Shown here piece after piece: positions 18,175 to 27,143 of a stretch of 64,000 bases of DNA. A model generated the notes under the pieces. It ran no database searches and was not told where the DNA came from. It was given only the letters and a program-made list of their open reading frames with translations. The stretch is taken from assembly GCF_016902615.1 (NCBI RefSeq), contig NZ_JACJMB010000008.1, positions 1 to 64,000 on the forward strand. The letters are read 5' to 3'. Source of the DNA: Collinsella tanakaei. Its GTDB lineage: Bacteria; Actinomycetota; Coriobacteriia; Coriobacteriales; Coriobacteriaceae. Made by a program: the position numbers and the translations under genes. Each line of letters begins with the position of its first letter. Position 1 is the stretch's first letter.

Positions 18175-19029
18175 ATGCCCATGCACGAGATCGTCTCGTC
18201 CACGTTTTCACGAGGCAAATACATCGATTTGATGCCGTACCAGTACGGACGCGAGGTCTGCACGCCGGGCCACGCATTCGGCCCGTTCCGCCGCAGCCAC
18301 TACCTGTTCCACTACATCATCTCGGGCGGCGGCACGCTTGTCTCCTCGGACGTTTCGGGAGAACAGACCACCTATCACCTGCAGGCAGGGGAGGGTTTCA
18401 TGATCTTCCCGGGCCAGGTGAACACCTACTATGCGGATATGGATGACCCATGGGAATATATCTGGGTGGAGTTCGACGGCATCAGGGTGAAGGAGTCCCT
18501 GTCGTTTGCCGGGCTCTCCGAGTCCTCGCCGGTCTACCGCGCCGAGAAGACCGATGTGCGGGAGACGATGGAGCAGGAGATGCGCTACCTCGTCGACCAT
18601 GAGAACGATACGGCGTTTCAGCTCATCGGCCACACCTATCTGTTCTTGGACAGCCTGCTGCGCTCGGTGGAGACCCCGCATGCGGCCTCGACGAGCAAGC
18701 TGCAGGACCTCTACATCCGCGAGGCCATGACCTATATCGAGCAGAACTACCAAAACGGCATCACGGTGGAGGACATCGCGCGCCAGACGGGCCTCAACCG
18801 CAGCTACTTTGGCAAGATCTTCAAGAACGCGACCGACAAGTCGCCCCAGCAGTACCTGATCGACTTCCGCATGACGAAGGCGGCACAGCTGCTCAAGCTC
18901 ACGGCGCTGTCGGTGGGCGAGGTGGGCCGCGCGGTGGGCTATCCCAACCAGCTCCACTTCTCGCGTGCGTTCAAGAGCGCCTTTGGGCTGTGCCCGCGCG
19001 AGTGGCGTCGCGAGAACGCCACGGTGTAG
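18175..19029 (+). CDS. msmR: AraC-family transcriptional activator, MsmR-like
   Basis: 284 aa. N-terminal cupin sugar-sensing domain (about residues 20-110, with HYIISGGGTL and AGEGFMIFPGQ) and a C-terminal double helix-turn-helix (from about 185: VEDIARQTGLNRSYFGKIF, then VGEVGRAVGYPNQLHFSRAFK). Such regulators activate divergent alpha-galactoside operons in response to the imported sugar. It is divergent from msmK, which supports that role. GGAAGG eight bases upstream favours ATG 18175; an ATG at 18181 is possible. Confidence 0.9.
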   Translation: MPMHEIVSSTFSRGKYIDLMPYQYGREVCTPGHAFGPFRRSHYLFHYIISGGGTLVSSDVSGEQTTYHLQAGEGFMIFPGQVNTYYADMDDPWEYIWVEFDGIRVKESLSFAGLSESSPVYRAEKTDVRETMEQEMRYLVDHENDTAFQLIGHTYLFLDSLLRSVETPHAASTSKLQDLYIREAMTYIEQNYQNGITVEDIARQTGLNRSYFGKIFKNATDKSPQQYLIDFRMTKAAQLLKLTALSVGEVGRAVGYPNQLHFSRAFKSAFGLCPREWRRENATV

Positions 19030-19148
19030 GAGATCCCGTACGGCAGGGATGTCTCCAAACTGCCCCGTCCCCGATGAGGACATCCCGCCCGCGCGCGTGC
19101 TACGATTACAGCGTTTGATACACCTGTGAACCGTCTTGGAGGGTATCC

Positions 19149-20075
19149 ATGAGCAACGTTCTCGTCTTCGGTCACCAGAACCCCGATAACGACGCCATCA
19201 TGAGCGCCGTGGTCCTGTCCCAGCTGCTGAACCAGGTCAACTACAACGGCGACACCTACCAGGCCTGCCGCTTGGGCGCGCTACCCGCTGAGTCCGCGAA
19301 GCTCCTCGCCGACGCGGGCATCGAGGAGCCCGTGCTCATCGAGAGCGTCGAGGAGGGCCAGCAGGTCGTCCTCACCGACCACAACGAGGCGGGCCAGTCC
19401 GTGGCCGGTCTCGAGGGCGCCCAGATCGTCGGCGTCGTCGACCACCATCGCTTCGGCGGCTTCACCACCGCCGCCCCGCTGCACATCATCGCCCTGCCCT
19501 GGGGCTCCAGCTGTTGCATCGTGGCGAGGCTCTTTGAGCTCTTCGGCCAGCAGCCGACCGACACCCAGGCGAAGCTTCTGCTCGCAGCCATGATGACCGA
19601 TACGCTCATGCTCAAGAGCCCGACCACGACCGATGTCGACCGCGCCGTCGCCGCCCGCCTCGGCGAGCAGCTCGGCGTCGACCCCGTCAAGTTCGGTATG
19701 GAGGTCTTCCTCACCCGTCCGTCCGGTTCCTTCACTGCCGAGCAGATGGTCGGCAACGACATCAAGCAGTTCGAGGTCGGCGCGAGCAAGCTCCTCATCG
19801 GCCAGTACGAGACGGTCGACAAGTCCCGCGCGCTCGGCATGATCCCCGAGATTCGCGAGGCCATGCGCGCCTATCAGGCCGAGAAGGGCGCCGACGGCAT
19901 CGTGCTGTGCCTGACCGACATCATGGAGGAGGGCTCCCAGGTCCTGTTCGAGGGCGAGACCGAAATCGCCCAGAAGGGCCTCGGCGTCGAGGACGTGCCC
20001 GAGGGCGTCTGGATGCCCGGCGTGCTTTCCCGCAAGAAGCAGGTCGCTGCGCCGATCCTGGCCGCCGCTGAGTAA
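19149..20075 (+). CDS. ppaC: Manganese-dependent inorganic pyrophosphatase, family II
   Basis: 308 aa DHH-family enzyme that splits pyrophosphate to two phosphates in the cytosol, pulling biosynthetic reactions forward. Metal-binding motifs are GHQNPDND at residues 8-15, a DHNE motif near 79 and DHHR near 101; the C-terminal DHHA2 domain ends with PGVLSRKKQV, a typical substrate-binding RK pair. TTGGAGG lies nine bases before the start. Monocistronic and closed by a clear terminator. Confidence 0.96.
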   Translation: MSNVLVFGHQNPDNDAIMSAVVLSQLLNQVNYNGDTYQACRLGALPAESAKLLADAGIEEPVLIESVEEGQQVVLTDHNEAGQSVAGLEGAQIVGVVDHHRFGGFTTAAPLHIIALPWGSSCCIVARLFELFGQQPTDTQAKLLLAAMMTDTLMLKSPTTTDVDRAVAARLGEQLGVDPVKFGMEVFLTRPSGSFTAEQMVGNDIKQFEVGASKLLIGQYETVDKSRALGMIPEIREAMRAYQAEKGADGIVLCLTDIMEEGSQVLFEGETEIAQKGLGVEDVPEGVWMPGVLSRKKQVAAPILAAAE

Positions 20076-20103
20076 CGGAAGCGACTCCAGTACGTTTTCT
20101 GAC

Positions 20104-20135
20104 AAGCCCGGTGCCACCTGCGGCGCCGGGCTTTT
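20104..20135 (+). terminator. Intrinsic terminator of ppaC
   Basis: AAGCCCGGTGCC pairs with GGCGCCGGGCTT (one G-U) around ACCTGC and runs into TTTT. Confidence 0.9.
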
Positions 20136-20333
20136 CCGTGAAACGGGCACGTGCCGCGGGCGTCCCAGGACCGCGGGCGGAACGCTTTCCGTTCGCCTGT
20201 GAATTCGCGCGTCTCCCGAAGAAGCGGGGTCTTGCGCAGACCGATGGGTGAATAATAATTTATTACAGATGCGTGCATTCGCTGGGATGCACGGCGTGTG
20301 GATGGACTGACGGCTGAAGGGACCGGACGTATC

Positions 20334-21749
20334 ATGACGAAGCATACGCGCAGACAGAGCAGGCGATCGACCAAGGCGGTCGAGCGCAAGGCGCTTGCGC
20401 TCGATGCGCCCGGCGCACCCGTTCCGCTTCTGAATGAAAGCCAGCGCCTGCGCCTCGAGCACCGCAGCGCGTTCGAGAACATCACCTCGAACGGCACCAT
20501 CTCCGCGTGCGTGATGATTGTGGCCGCCGTCGCGGCCGTCATCTGTGCGAACACCGACGCCTACGAGGCCGTCCACGCCTTCTTCGAGCGTCCTGTCGCC
20601 ATCGATATCTGCGGGTGGACCTTCTCGCTCACGTTCGAGCTGTTCGTGAACGACTTCCTCATGGGCATCTTCTTTTTGCTGGTGGGAACCGAACTCAAAT
20701 ACGAGATGACGGTGGGGCAGCTCAAGCGCCCCCGCCAGGCGATGCTGCCCATGCTCGCCGCGGTGGGCGGCGTCATCGCGCCCGCCTGCATCTACGCGTT
20801 CGTGAACCGCGATGGCGCCATCTACGGATGGGCCATTCCGATGGCGACCGACATCGCCTTCGCCCTCGGCGTGCTGTCGCTTCTGGGCAGCCGCGTGCCG
20901 CCGGCGATCAAGGTGTTCTTCTCGACGCTCGCCATCGCGGACGACCTGCTCGCCATCGTTGCCATCGCCCTGTTCTACGGGCAGACTCCGCAGTTGGGCT
21001 GGCTCGCCGCGGCTGCCGTGGTGACCTGCCTGCTTATCGCGTTGAATGTACGGCGTCATTTCCGCCTGGCGCCGTATCTTGCCTTGGGCCTCGTGCTGTG
21101 GTTTTTCGTGTACCAGTCCGGGATCCATGCGACGCTCGCGGGCGTCATCCTGGCGTTCACCATCCCGGCGCGCTCCGATATCGACGCGAGCGGCTTGGTC
21201 GGTTGGCTTCAGGCGAAGCTTCCCGAGCTCGAGGACCGCTTCGATGACAAGACGCATATCCTCGGCCAGCACGACTTCACGCATGCGGTCTACGGGGTCG
21301 AGCGCATCATGCATCGCGTGACGCCGCCGCTTCAGCGCCTGGAGAACGCAATCTCCACCCCGGTGAACTTCATCATCCTGCCGCTGTTCGCCTTCGTGAA
21401 CGCCCAGGTGCGCCTGGTGGGCGTCGACCCGGCGTCGGTGCTGTTCGACCCCGTCGCCATCGGTACCTACTTGGGCATGCTGCTCGGCAAGCCGATCGGC
21501 ATCGTTGGCATGACGTGCGCGCTCATCAAGCTGGGACTCGCCGAGATGCCACAGGGCGTGGGCTGGCGCCATATCGTCGGCGTGGGCATCCTGGGCGGCA
21601 TCGGCTTCACGATGTCGATCCTCATCTCCGGCCTCGCGTTCGGCGGGGCGCCCGCCGAGCTCCTCGCCTCCAAGACGGCGATTCTCGCCGGCTCGATTTC
21701 GTCTGCTGCGATCGGCCTTATCTACATGCGCTTCGCCTGTCGCGAGTAG
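20334..21749 (+). CDS. nhaA: Na+/H+ antiporter NhaA
   Basis: 471 aa membrane antiporter exchanging sodium for protons. The paired aspartates essential for transport are in IADDLLAIV, and FALGVLSLLGSR precedes them as in the family; a terminal GGIGFTMSI block is also present. Compared with E. coli NhaA (388 aa) it carries a hydrophilic, basic N-terminal extension of roughly 55 residues and a longer hydrophilic loop after LPELEDRFDDKTH. The ATG at 20334 is preferred; a GTG at 20298 would add 12 residues and neither has a strong ribosome site. A convergent gene begins 29 bases past the stop. Confidence 0.93.
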   Translation: MTKHTRRQSRRSTKAVERKALALDAPGAPVPLLNESQRLRLEHRSAFENITSNGTISACVMIVAAVAAVICANTDAYEAVHAFFERPVAIDICGWTFSLTFELFVNDFLMGIFFLLVGTELKYEMTVGQLKRPRQAMLPMLAAVGGVIAPACIYAFVNRDGAIYGWAIPMATDIAFALGVLSLLGSRVPPAIKVFFSTLAIADDLLAIVAIALFYGQTPQLGWLAAAAVVTCLLIALNVRRHFRLAPYLALGLVLWFFVYQSGIHATLAGVILAFTIPARSDIDASGLVGWLQAKLPELEDRFDDKTHILGQHDFTHAVYGVERIMHRVTPPLQRLENAISTPVNFIILPLFAFVNAQVRLVGVDPASVLFDPVAIGTYLGMLLGKPIGIVGMTCALIKLGLAEMPQGVGWRHIVGVGILGGIGFTMSILISGLAFGGAPAELLASKTAILAGSISSAAIGLIYMRFACRE

Positions 21750-21778
21750 CGTGCGTAGCGGTAAGGGACGGGCCGCCG

Positions 21779-22195
21779 TCAGCGGCTGAGCATGCGCCGC
21801 ACCGACTCGACCTGCTCGATGGCCGCTTCGACCTGGTCGCGCGCGTCGTTGATCCGCCCCTGGACGTAGAGGTCGACGAAGGGGTTGTCCCAGAACAGGT
21901 CGATGGCGGAGGCGAAGTCGTCCGTGTCGATATGGACGCCGCCTGCACCCTCCACGTCGGCGAGCTCGCGCGCGAAGACGGAGAGCGCGTCGCGCGCCGC
22001 GTTGAGCTCGCGCTCGGCGTCGGACATCTTGCTTTGCTTGATGAGGGTGGAGAAGAAGCCTCCGCCTACGATATCGAAGACGCCCCAGTTCTTCGCGGAG
22101 CCGAGCGCGTCGCGCGCGGCATAGAGGTGCTCGAGGGCGCAGTCGGCGGCGCGGATTGCCTCTTCGCGCTCGCGATTCTGGTTGGAATCGGACAT
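21779..22195 (-). CDS. Conserved-looking hypothetical helical protein
   Basis: 138 aa, acidic, predicted mostly alpha-helical, no membrane span or signal. I do not recognise the family. A strong AAAGGAG ribosome site at four to five bases before 22195 supports translation. It follows the 84-aa gene by 31 bases on the same strand, so the two probably form an operon. The repeated alanine/glutamate helices suggest a helical bundle; no active-site motif is visible. Confidence 0.7.
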   Translation of the reverse strand: MSDSNQNREREEAIRAADCALEHLYAARDALGSAKNWGVFDIVGGGFFSTLIKQSKMSDAERELNAARDALSVFARELADVEGAGGVHIDTDDFASAIDLFWDNPFVDLYVQGRINDARDQVEAAIEQVESVRRMLSR

Positions 22196-22226
22196 GGAGC
22201 TCTCCTTTGCGATCGATGCGGTGCAG

Positions 22227-22481
22227 CTATTCCACGGTTCCGTACGTAGAGCCCCAGCCGTGGGCGGCGAGCGCCGAGTTCAGCTGGTCGCAGAGGCGTT
22301 GGCGGTCGTAGACACCCGGGGGCAGCAGCGTGACGATCTCCATGAGGTCGTCGCCGAGGTCCAAGATCTCCGCCTGGACGACGAGGTCGAGCCGGTCGAT
22401 GGTCTCGCGACCGATGAACATGCCGTCCACCAGGCGCTGCAGGTCGCCGAACTCCTCCGCTTGAAACGAGCCGAGCCTCAT
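22227..22481 (-). CDS. Small hypothetical protein
   Basis: 84 aa, acidic, no membrane segment. The start at 22481 follows GAGGAGGAG, one of the best ribosome sites in the window, which makes it a real gene although the family is not recognised. The C-terminal half (about DRQRLCDQLNSALAAHGWGS) looks like a short globular domain. First gene of a two-gene minus-strand operon with the 138-aa protein; divergent from the aminotransferase gene. Confidence 0.7.
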   Translation of the reverse strand: MRLGSFQAEEFGDLQRLVDGMFIGRETIDRLDLVVQAEILDLGDDLMEIVTLLPPGVYDRQRLCDQLNSALAAHGWGSTYGTVE

Positions 22482-22572
22482 GGGTCTCCTCCTCACCGTT
22501 GTCGTTTCGCCCCAATGTACCACGGTATGCATGAAGATATGTTTCCAGACGCAATACCTGCAGGTAATCTCG

Positions 22573-22600
22573 TTCACCTTTTTTGCCGCGCGCGTATACT
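22573..22600 (+). promoter_or_regulatory. Candidate sigma-70 promoter for the aminotransferase-menG pair
   Basis: TTCACC (22573-22578) and TATACT (22595-22600) are separated by 16 bases and lie about 85 bases before the start codon. Confidence 0.5.
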
Positions 22601-22684
22601 TATGCAAGCTGTGTGAAACGACCTGCGCGGTCTCGCGTCTGCGAAACACGTGCTCGGTCACACGAAAAGGGAAGAGGGCCCGTC

Positions 22685-23968
22685 ATGCAAACGATGTACG
22701 AGAAGATGGAGACGCCTGAGCTCGACGCCGCGATCGCCGACCTGCGCTCCCAGGTGGACGCCGTCAAGGCGAAGGGGTTGAAGCTCGATATGGCGCGCGG
22801 CAAGCCGTCGCCCGCCCAGGTGGATATCTCCCGTCCTATGCTCGACCTGCTCACGAGCGAAGCCGACCTCACCGACGGGGGCGTCGACTGCTCGAATTAC
22901 GGCTGCTTCGAGGGCATCCCCTCGGCGCGCCGCCTAGCTGGTGAGTTCCTCGGCCTTCCCGCCGAGCAGACCATCGTGCTCGGCTCCTCGAGCCTGAACA
23001 TCATGCAGTCCGTTCTCATCCACTACTGGGAGAAGGGCGTGCCCGGTTGCACCCCGTGGAGCAAGCTCGACCACGTGAAGTTCCTGTGCCCCGCGCCCGG
23101 CTACGACCGCCACTTCGGCATCACACAGGACCTGGGTATCGAGAACGTCCCGGTGCGCATGACCGAGACCGGTCCCGACATGGACGAGGTGGAGCGCCTG
23201 TGCGCCGCCGACGATTCCATCAAGGGCATGTTCTGCGTCCCGAAGTACTCCAACCCCACGGGCGTCACGTACTCCGACGAGACGGTCCGTCGCCTCGCCA
23301 CCATGAAGGCCGCGCCGGACTTCCGCATCGTGTGGGATAACGCCTACGCAGTGCACGACTTCACCGACACGCCCGACCAGCTGGCCAACATCTTCGACTT
23401 CGCGCGCGAGGCGGGTACCGAGGACCGCATCCTCGCGGTGGCGTCGACCTCCAAGATCACGTTCCCGGGTGCGGGCATCGCATTCTTCGGTTCCTCGCCG
23501 GCTAACGTCGTCGAGGTCGCCAACACCCTGAAGGTGGGCCTTATCTCGGCGAACAAGCTGAACCAGCTCATGCACACCCGCTTCCTGCCGACGCTCGACG
23601 CCGTGCGCGCTCACATGCGCAAGCACGCGGAGTTCCTGCGTCCGCGGTTTGCCTGCGTCGAGGAGAAGCTCACCGAGGGCCTGGGCGGCACCGGGTGCGG
23701 CACCTGGTCGCATCCGCACGGCGGCTATTTCGTGTCCTTCGACGGCCCCGAGGGCTCGGCGAAGCGCGTGGGTGCACTCTGCGCCGAGATGGGCGTGAAG
23801 CTCACGCCGGCTGGTGCCACCTGGCCGGGCGGCAACGACCCGCACGACACGAACATCCGCATCGCCCCGACCTACCCGAGCGTCGAGGAGCTCGCAAGCG
23901 CCCTCGACGTGCTCGTGCTCGCCGTCAAGCTCGTCTCCGCCGAGCTCGCCCGCGAGGCGCGCGCCTAG
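22685..23968 (+). CDS. PLP-dependent aminotransferase, aspartate aminotransferase-like (subgroup Ic)
   Basis: 427 aa fold-type I aminotransferase. The PLP-lysine is K257 in STSKITFPG; cofactor contacts N190-P191 (SNPTG), D218 and Y221 (WDNAY), and the substrate arginine in NIRIAPTYP near the C-terminus are visible. It resembles the group annotated as aspartate or branched/aromatic aminotransferase in Actinobacteria, so a main amino donor reaction with 2-oxoglutarate is likely; exact substrate is not determined. GGAAGAGGG lies before ATG 22685. Its stop codon abuts the GTG start of menG. Confidence 0.88.
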   Translation: MQTMYEKMETPELDAAIADLRSQVDAVKAKGLKLDMARGKPSPAQVDISRPMLDLLTSEADLTDGGVDCSNYGCFEGIPSARRLAGEFLGLPAEQTIVLGSSSLNIMQSVLIHYWEKGVPGCTPWSKLDHVKFLCPAPGYDRHFGITQDLGIENVPVRMTETGPDMDEVERLCAADDSIKGMFCVPKYSNPTGVTYSDETVRRLATMKAAPDFRIVWDNAYAVHDFTDTPDQLANIFDFAREAGTEDRILAVASTSKITFPGAGIAFFGSSPANVVEVANTLKVGLISANKLNQLMHTRFLPTLDAVRAHMRKHAEFLRPRFACVEEKLTEGLGGTGCGTWSHPHGGYFVSFDGPEGSAKRVGALCAEMGVKLTPAGATWPGGNDPHDTNIRIAPTYPSVEELASALDVLVLAVKLVSAELAREARA

Positions 23969-24676
23969 GTGGTCGCCGACGCCCACGCGGCGCGTGTCCG
24001 TCAGATCTTCTCGAACATCGCGCGCCGCTACGACCTGTTCAATGCGCTCTCCAGCTTCGGTATCTACCGGAGCTGGCTGGCGCGTACCGCCCGTGCGGCG
24101 GCCTGCACGCCCGCAGACCGCGTGCTCGATGTCGCCGGCGGCACCGGCGATGTCGCCTTCGAGCTGGCGCGCCGCTGCCCGCCCGCATCCATCGAGCTCA
24201 CCGACTTCACCCCGGAGATGCTCGAGGTCGCCCGTGAGCGCATCGCCGCCGGCGCCGCCCGCGGCGTGGATGTGGGCGTCCGCGAGGTCGATGCCCACAA
24301 CCTGCCGTATACGGACGGCAGCTTCACGATGGTGACCTGCGCCTACGGCCTCAGGAACTTCTCGGACCGCACGCGCGCCATGCGCGAGGCGGCCCGCGTG
24401 CTCGTGCCCGGCGGCCGCTACGTGGTGCTCGAGTTCGCCACGCCGCCCTGGGCGCCTTGGCGCGCCCTGTACGGTTGGTACCTGGGGCATATGATCCCGC
24501 TCATCGGCGGGGTGCTCTGCGGCGACCGCTCGGGTTTCGAGTACCTGCGCGACTCCATTCGGGGCTTTCCGCCGCAGGAGGTCATCTGCGACGAGCTGCG
24601 CCGCTCCGGGTTTTCCGCGGTGTCGTATCGCAACTGCACCGGGGGCATCGCTGCGGTGTACACGGCGGTCAAGTAG
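23969..24676 (+). CDS. menG: Demethylmenaquinone/ubiquinone-type C-methyltransferase (UbiE/MenG)
   Basis: 235 aa SAM-dependent methyltransferase. SAM loop VLDVAGGTGDVAFELA lies near residues 52-67; the signature VTCAYGLRNFSDR and the C-terminal VYTAVK typical of UbiE/MenG follow. It should methylate demethylmenaquinone, the last step of menaquinone synthesis. It starts with GTG directly after the TAG stop of the aminotransferase gene with no gap, so it relies on coupled translation. No other menaquinone gene is present in the window. Confidence 0.9.
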   Translation: MVADAHAARVRQIFSNIARRYDLFNALSSFGIYRSWLARTARAAACTPADRVLDVAGGTGDVAFELARRCPPASIELTDFTPEMLEVARERIAAGAARGVDVGVREVDAHNLPYTDGSFTMVTCAYGLRNFSDRTRAMREAARVLVPGGRYVVLEFATPPWAPWRALYGWYLGHMIPLIGGVLCGDRSGFEYLRDSIRGFPPQEVICDELRRSGFSAVSYRNCTGGIAAVYTAVK

Positions 24677-24732
24677 GCTTCAGCGCGGGGCGTGTGCCCG
24701 TCCTTTTTTCGCGGCGGAGGGGTCGGTTGGTG

Positions 24733-24760
24733 TTGCCGTGTCCGGGCGGCTCGGTACAAT
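24733..24760 (+). promoter_or_regulatory. Candidate sigma-70 promoter
   Basis: TTGCCG (24733-24738), 16-base spacer, TACAAT (24755-24760), about 58 bases before the next start codon. One of the best matches in the window. Confidence 0.6.
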
Positions 24761-24818
24761 AGCGTGACGCGGGCGCGCTGCGTGCCCGCCGTCCACGTAT
24801 ACAAGATTGGTACGAAGC

Positions 24819-25223
24819 ATGTCTGATGAGTTTTTCGACGACGAGCAGGAATTGATGGAGAAGGCCGCGCCCGCCGCGACGCCGAAGAAGAAGGCCGCCG
24901 AGGCGCAGCCTTCTGCCCCGGCGCCCCAGGACGCTCCGCGCGCCTCCGACGCCGGTCGTCGCGAGCCGCCGCCGTTTTGGATGGTGCTCGCCATCGCCGT
25001 GATCGCGCTCGTGTTGGGTGTGGTCATCGGGTACCTGATCGGCACCTCGACGGCCTACAGCGCCTTGCAGGTTGTCCAGAGCGACGAGGCGCTCGAGGCC
25101 TACGGCGATTCGTCTTCCACGACCGATTCGAGCGAGATGCTGCCCGAGGGCCATCCGCAGCTCGACATCAAGGAGGACGGCACGGCGACGGTCGTCGAGG
25201 GCGACGAGGCGGACGCCTCTTAA
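24819..25223 (+). CDS. Hypothetical single-span membrane protein
   Basis: 134 aa. An acidic then Ala/Pro/Lys-rich cytosolic N-terminus (about 1-50) precedes one membrane span at roughly residues 52-74 (ending GVVIGYLIGTS) and a short acidic outer tail. Family not recognised. Start ATG 24819 lacks a good ribosome site; it lies just downstream of a good promoter and 36 bases before the TPR gene, and both encode membrane-anchored proteins, so they are likely expressed together. Confidence 0.7.
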   Translation: MSDEFFDDEQELMEKAAPAATPKKKAAEAQPSAPAPQDAPRASDAGRREPPPFWMVLAIAVIALVLGVVIGYLIGTSTAYSALQVVQSDEALEAYGDSSSTTDSSEMLPEGHPQLDIKEDGTATVVEGDEADAS

Positions 25224-25259
25224 GGCATCCGCAAGACCTTCCACACAAAAGGAGAGGAC

Positions 25260-25952
25260 ATGGCGTTTTCCGCCCAGCAAACCAAACGCATGCAGGTCGC
25301 GATTCTCATCGTGGCGGGCGTGGTGGTCGCGGTGTTGGCCATCGCCGTCTTCTCCGGTGCGCTGGTGCCCGCCTCGTCTAGCACGACGGCGCAAGACGGC
25401 GCCGCCGCCCAGCAGAATCAGGGCAGTGCAAGCGGCACGACATCCTCCGAGGCGCACGACATGACGCACGTCGATGCGAACTACGAGGGCACGGTCGAGC
25501 AGCTGCAGGCACAGTACGATGCCGACCCCTCGAACCCCTCCGCGCTGCTGAAGCTTGCGAACGGCTACTTCGACTGGGGCGCCGCCGCGCTGCAGGTCGC
25601 TGAGACGGACGAGGACAACGCTCACGTCGTTGACCTCTTCAACCAGGCGATCGCGCGCTACGATGATTATCTGGCCGACAACCCCGACTCGAAGTCCGTC
25701 GAGGTCGACCGCGCCATCTGCATCTTCTACACCGGGGATACGGACCGCGCGATCGCGACGCTCGAGGACTTCGTCGCCGCCGATGACAGCTTCGGGCCCG
25801 CCTGGGCGAATCTTGGCATGTTCTACGAGAACGCCGGGCGTACGGACGACGCCCGGGGTGCCTACGAGTGCGCGATCGAGGCCGATGCCGACGACGCGTT
25901 CGGCGTGCGCACCTATGCGCAGGGCCGGCTTGACGCGCTCGACGGCGAGTAA
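25260..25952 (+). CDS. Membrane-anchored tetratricopeptide-repeat protein
   Basis: 230 aa. One N-terminal membrane span (about residues 12-35) is followed by a Ser/Thr/Gln-rich linker and TPR-like helix pairs from about residue 75 to the end (for example ALLKLANGYFDWG and AWANLGMFYENAGRTDDA). Such proteins scaffold complexes at the membrane; the partner is unknown. AAAAGGAGAGG lies directly upstream of the ATG, a strong ribosome site. Neighbours suggest a small envelope-related operon, inference only. Confidence 0.8.
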   Translation: MAFSAQQTKRMQVAILIVAGVVVAVLAIAVFSGALVPASSSTTAQDGAAAQQNQGSASGTTSSEAHDMTHVDANYEGTVEQLQAQYDADPSNPSALLKLANGYFDWGAAALQVAETDEDNAHVVDLFNQAIARYDDYLADNPDSKSVEVDRAICIFYTGDTDRAIATLEDFVAADDSFGPAWANLGMFYENAGRTDDARGAYECAIEADADDAFGVRTYAQGRLDALDGE

Positions 25953-26012
25953 GGTTCCGGCCGCCATCCGAACGATGTCCCACGAACCGACTACTAGATA
26001 AGGAGCGAACTT

Positions 26013-26327
26013 ATGGATCTTGGAATCACGACCACCCCGACGCCCGAGCGTTACCTGATTTCCGTTGCAGGCGAGGTTGACATCTCGAACGTCGACGCGC
26101 TGCGTGACCGCATCGATTTGGCGCTCGAGCAGCCCACTGCCAAGATCACGCTCGACTTCGCGAACGTCTCGTATATCGACTCGACCGGTATCGGCGTTCT
26201 CGTGGGCGCGGCGCATCACGCAGCCGAACACGAGAAGGGCTTCGAGGTCATCAATGCGCAGCCCAACGTCATGCGCGTGGCCCAGCTACTCGGCGTCGAC
26301 CGCGAGATCGGCATCACCGAGGCCTAA
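26013..26327 (+). CDS. STAS-domain anti-sigma factor antagonist (SpoIIAA/RsbV-like)
   Basis: 104 aa, a complete STAS domain. The phosphorylation site is S57 in YIDSTGIGVLVG. Proteins of this type bind an anti-sigma kinase and release its sigma factor when unphosphorylated. No kinase, phosphatase or sigma gene is adjacent, so the partner lies elsewhere. AAGGAG lies before the ATG. The DNA reads IDSTGIG exactly as in functional antagonists, so the switch residue is intact. Confidence 0.9.
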   Translation: MDLGITTTPTPERYLISVAGEVDISNVDALRDRIDLALEQPTAKITLDFANVSYIDSTGIGVLVGAAHHAAEHEKGFEVINAQPNVMRVAQLLGVDREIGITEA

Positions 26328-26390
26328 CAGCCATATTCCGCTGCGTTTTTCGTGCAGGTATCGAGCGCGTGCGCATTTCGCGTACGCGCT

Positions 26391-26420
26391 TTGTGCTATG
26401 CCGTGGGAGCGCGGTATACT
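26391..26420 (+). promoter_or_regulatory. Candidate sigma-70 promoter for tatA-tatC-hypA-hypB
   Basis: TTGTGC (26391-26396), 18-base spacer, TATACT (26415-26420), 72 bases before the GTG start of tatA. Confidence 0.55.
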
Positions 26421-26492
26421 GCAACAGTTGTTCTGAGAGCATTCGTCCGGCATGTCGCCGGCAACGACGATGAAACCACGGGAGGTTCGCTC

Positions 26493-27143
26493 GTGCCTAG
26501 TATCGGTGGAACAGAGCTGGTGATCATCTTGGTGTTCGCCTTCCTGCTCTTCGGTCCCGATAAGCTTCCGCAGATGGGGCGCACGATCGGTCGCGCGCTT
26601 CGCCAGTTCCGCGAGACGCAGCAGAAACTGACCGACGTTGTCCAGACCGAGGTTGTGGACCCCATGGCGGCCGCTGCCAACGCACCGAAGCCGAAGAAGG
26701 GCGCCGCCGCCGGCACCGCGCCTGCTGCGGCAGACGATGATGATGCGGATATCGAGTCCACGTCTGGCTCTGCGGCCGCCCCGCGCCGCAAGGAGACGTT
26801 CGCCGAGCGCCGTGCGCGCCTGGCCGCCGAGAAGGCCGAGCGCGAGGCTGCAGAGGCCGCGCCCGAGGCCGATGAGGTCGCCGGCACCGCGTCCGCTGCT
26901 CCGGCTGCTGCTCCCGCTGAGGCTGCGCCCGCACAGAAGCCTGCGGCTGCCGAGCCGGCTGACACGCCGGCGCCTGCGGCTGAGGCTGCTGCCGAGGAGC
27001 CCCAGGTGACCACCACCGAGGACCTCTATGCGCGCCGCCCGCGCAAGCACCGCAAGGCTGAGCCCGCGGCTGCAGCCGACGCGACCGTTGAGGGCGATGC
27101 GACCGCCGATACCGCCAAGACCACGGAAGGGGGCGAGCGCTAA
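26493..27143 (+). CDS. tatA: Sec-independent translocase subunit TatA/TatB with long Ala/Pro/Glu tail
   Basis: 216 aa. A single N-terminal membrane span (GGTELVIILVFAFLLF) is followed by the FGPDKLPQMGR hinge and amphipathic helix of TatA/TatB. After about residue 55 the protein becomes a low-complexity Ala/Glu/Pro/Lys-rich cytosolic tail of about 160 residues, much longer than in E. coli TatA (89 aa). With TatC it exports folded, often cofactor-bearing proteins with twin-arginine signals. Start GTG 26493 follows GGAGG at seven bases. Its stop overlaps the tatC start by one base (TAATG). Confidence 0.9.
   Translation: MPSIGGTELVIILVFAFLLFGPDKLPQMGRTIGRALRQFRETQQKLTDVVQTEVVDPMAAAANAPKPKKGAAAGTAPAAADDDDADIESTSGSAAAPRRKETFAERRARLAAEKAEREAAEAAPEADEVAGTASAAPAAAPAEAAPAQKPAAAEPADTPAPAAEAAAEEPQVTTTEDLYARRPRKHRKAEPAAAADATVEGDATADTAKTTEGGER

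Noticed and set aside
19281-21572. Very long minus-strand frame antisense to ppaC and nhaA
   Set aside because: Mirror of two well-supported plus-strand genes; product is low-complexity His/Gly/Arg-rich with no domain, a normal effect of high GC.
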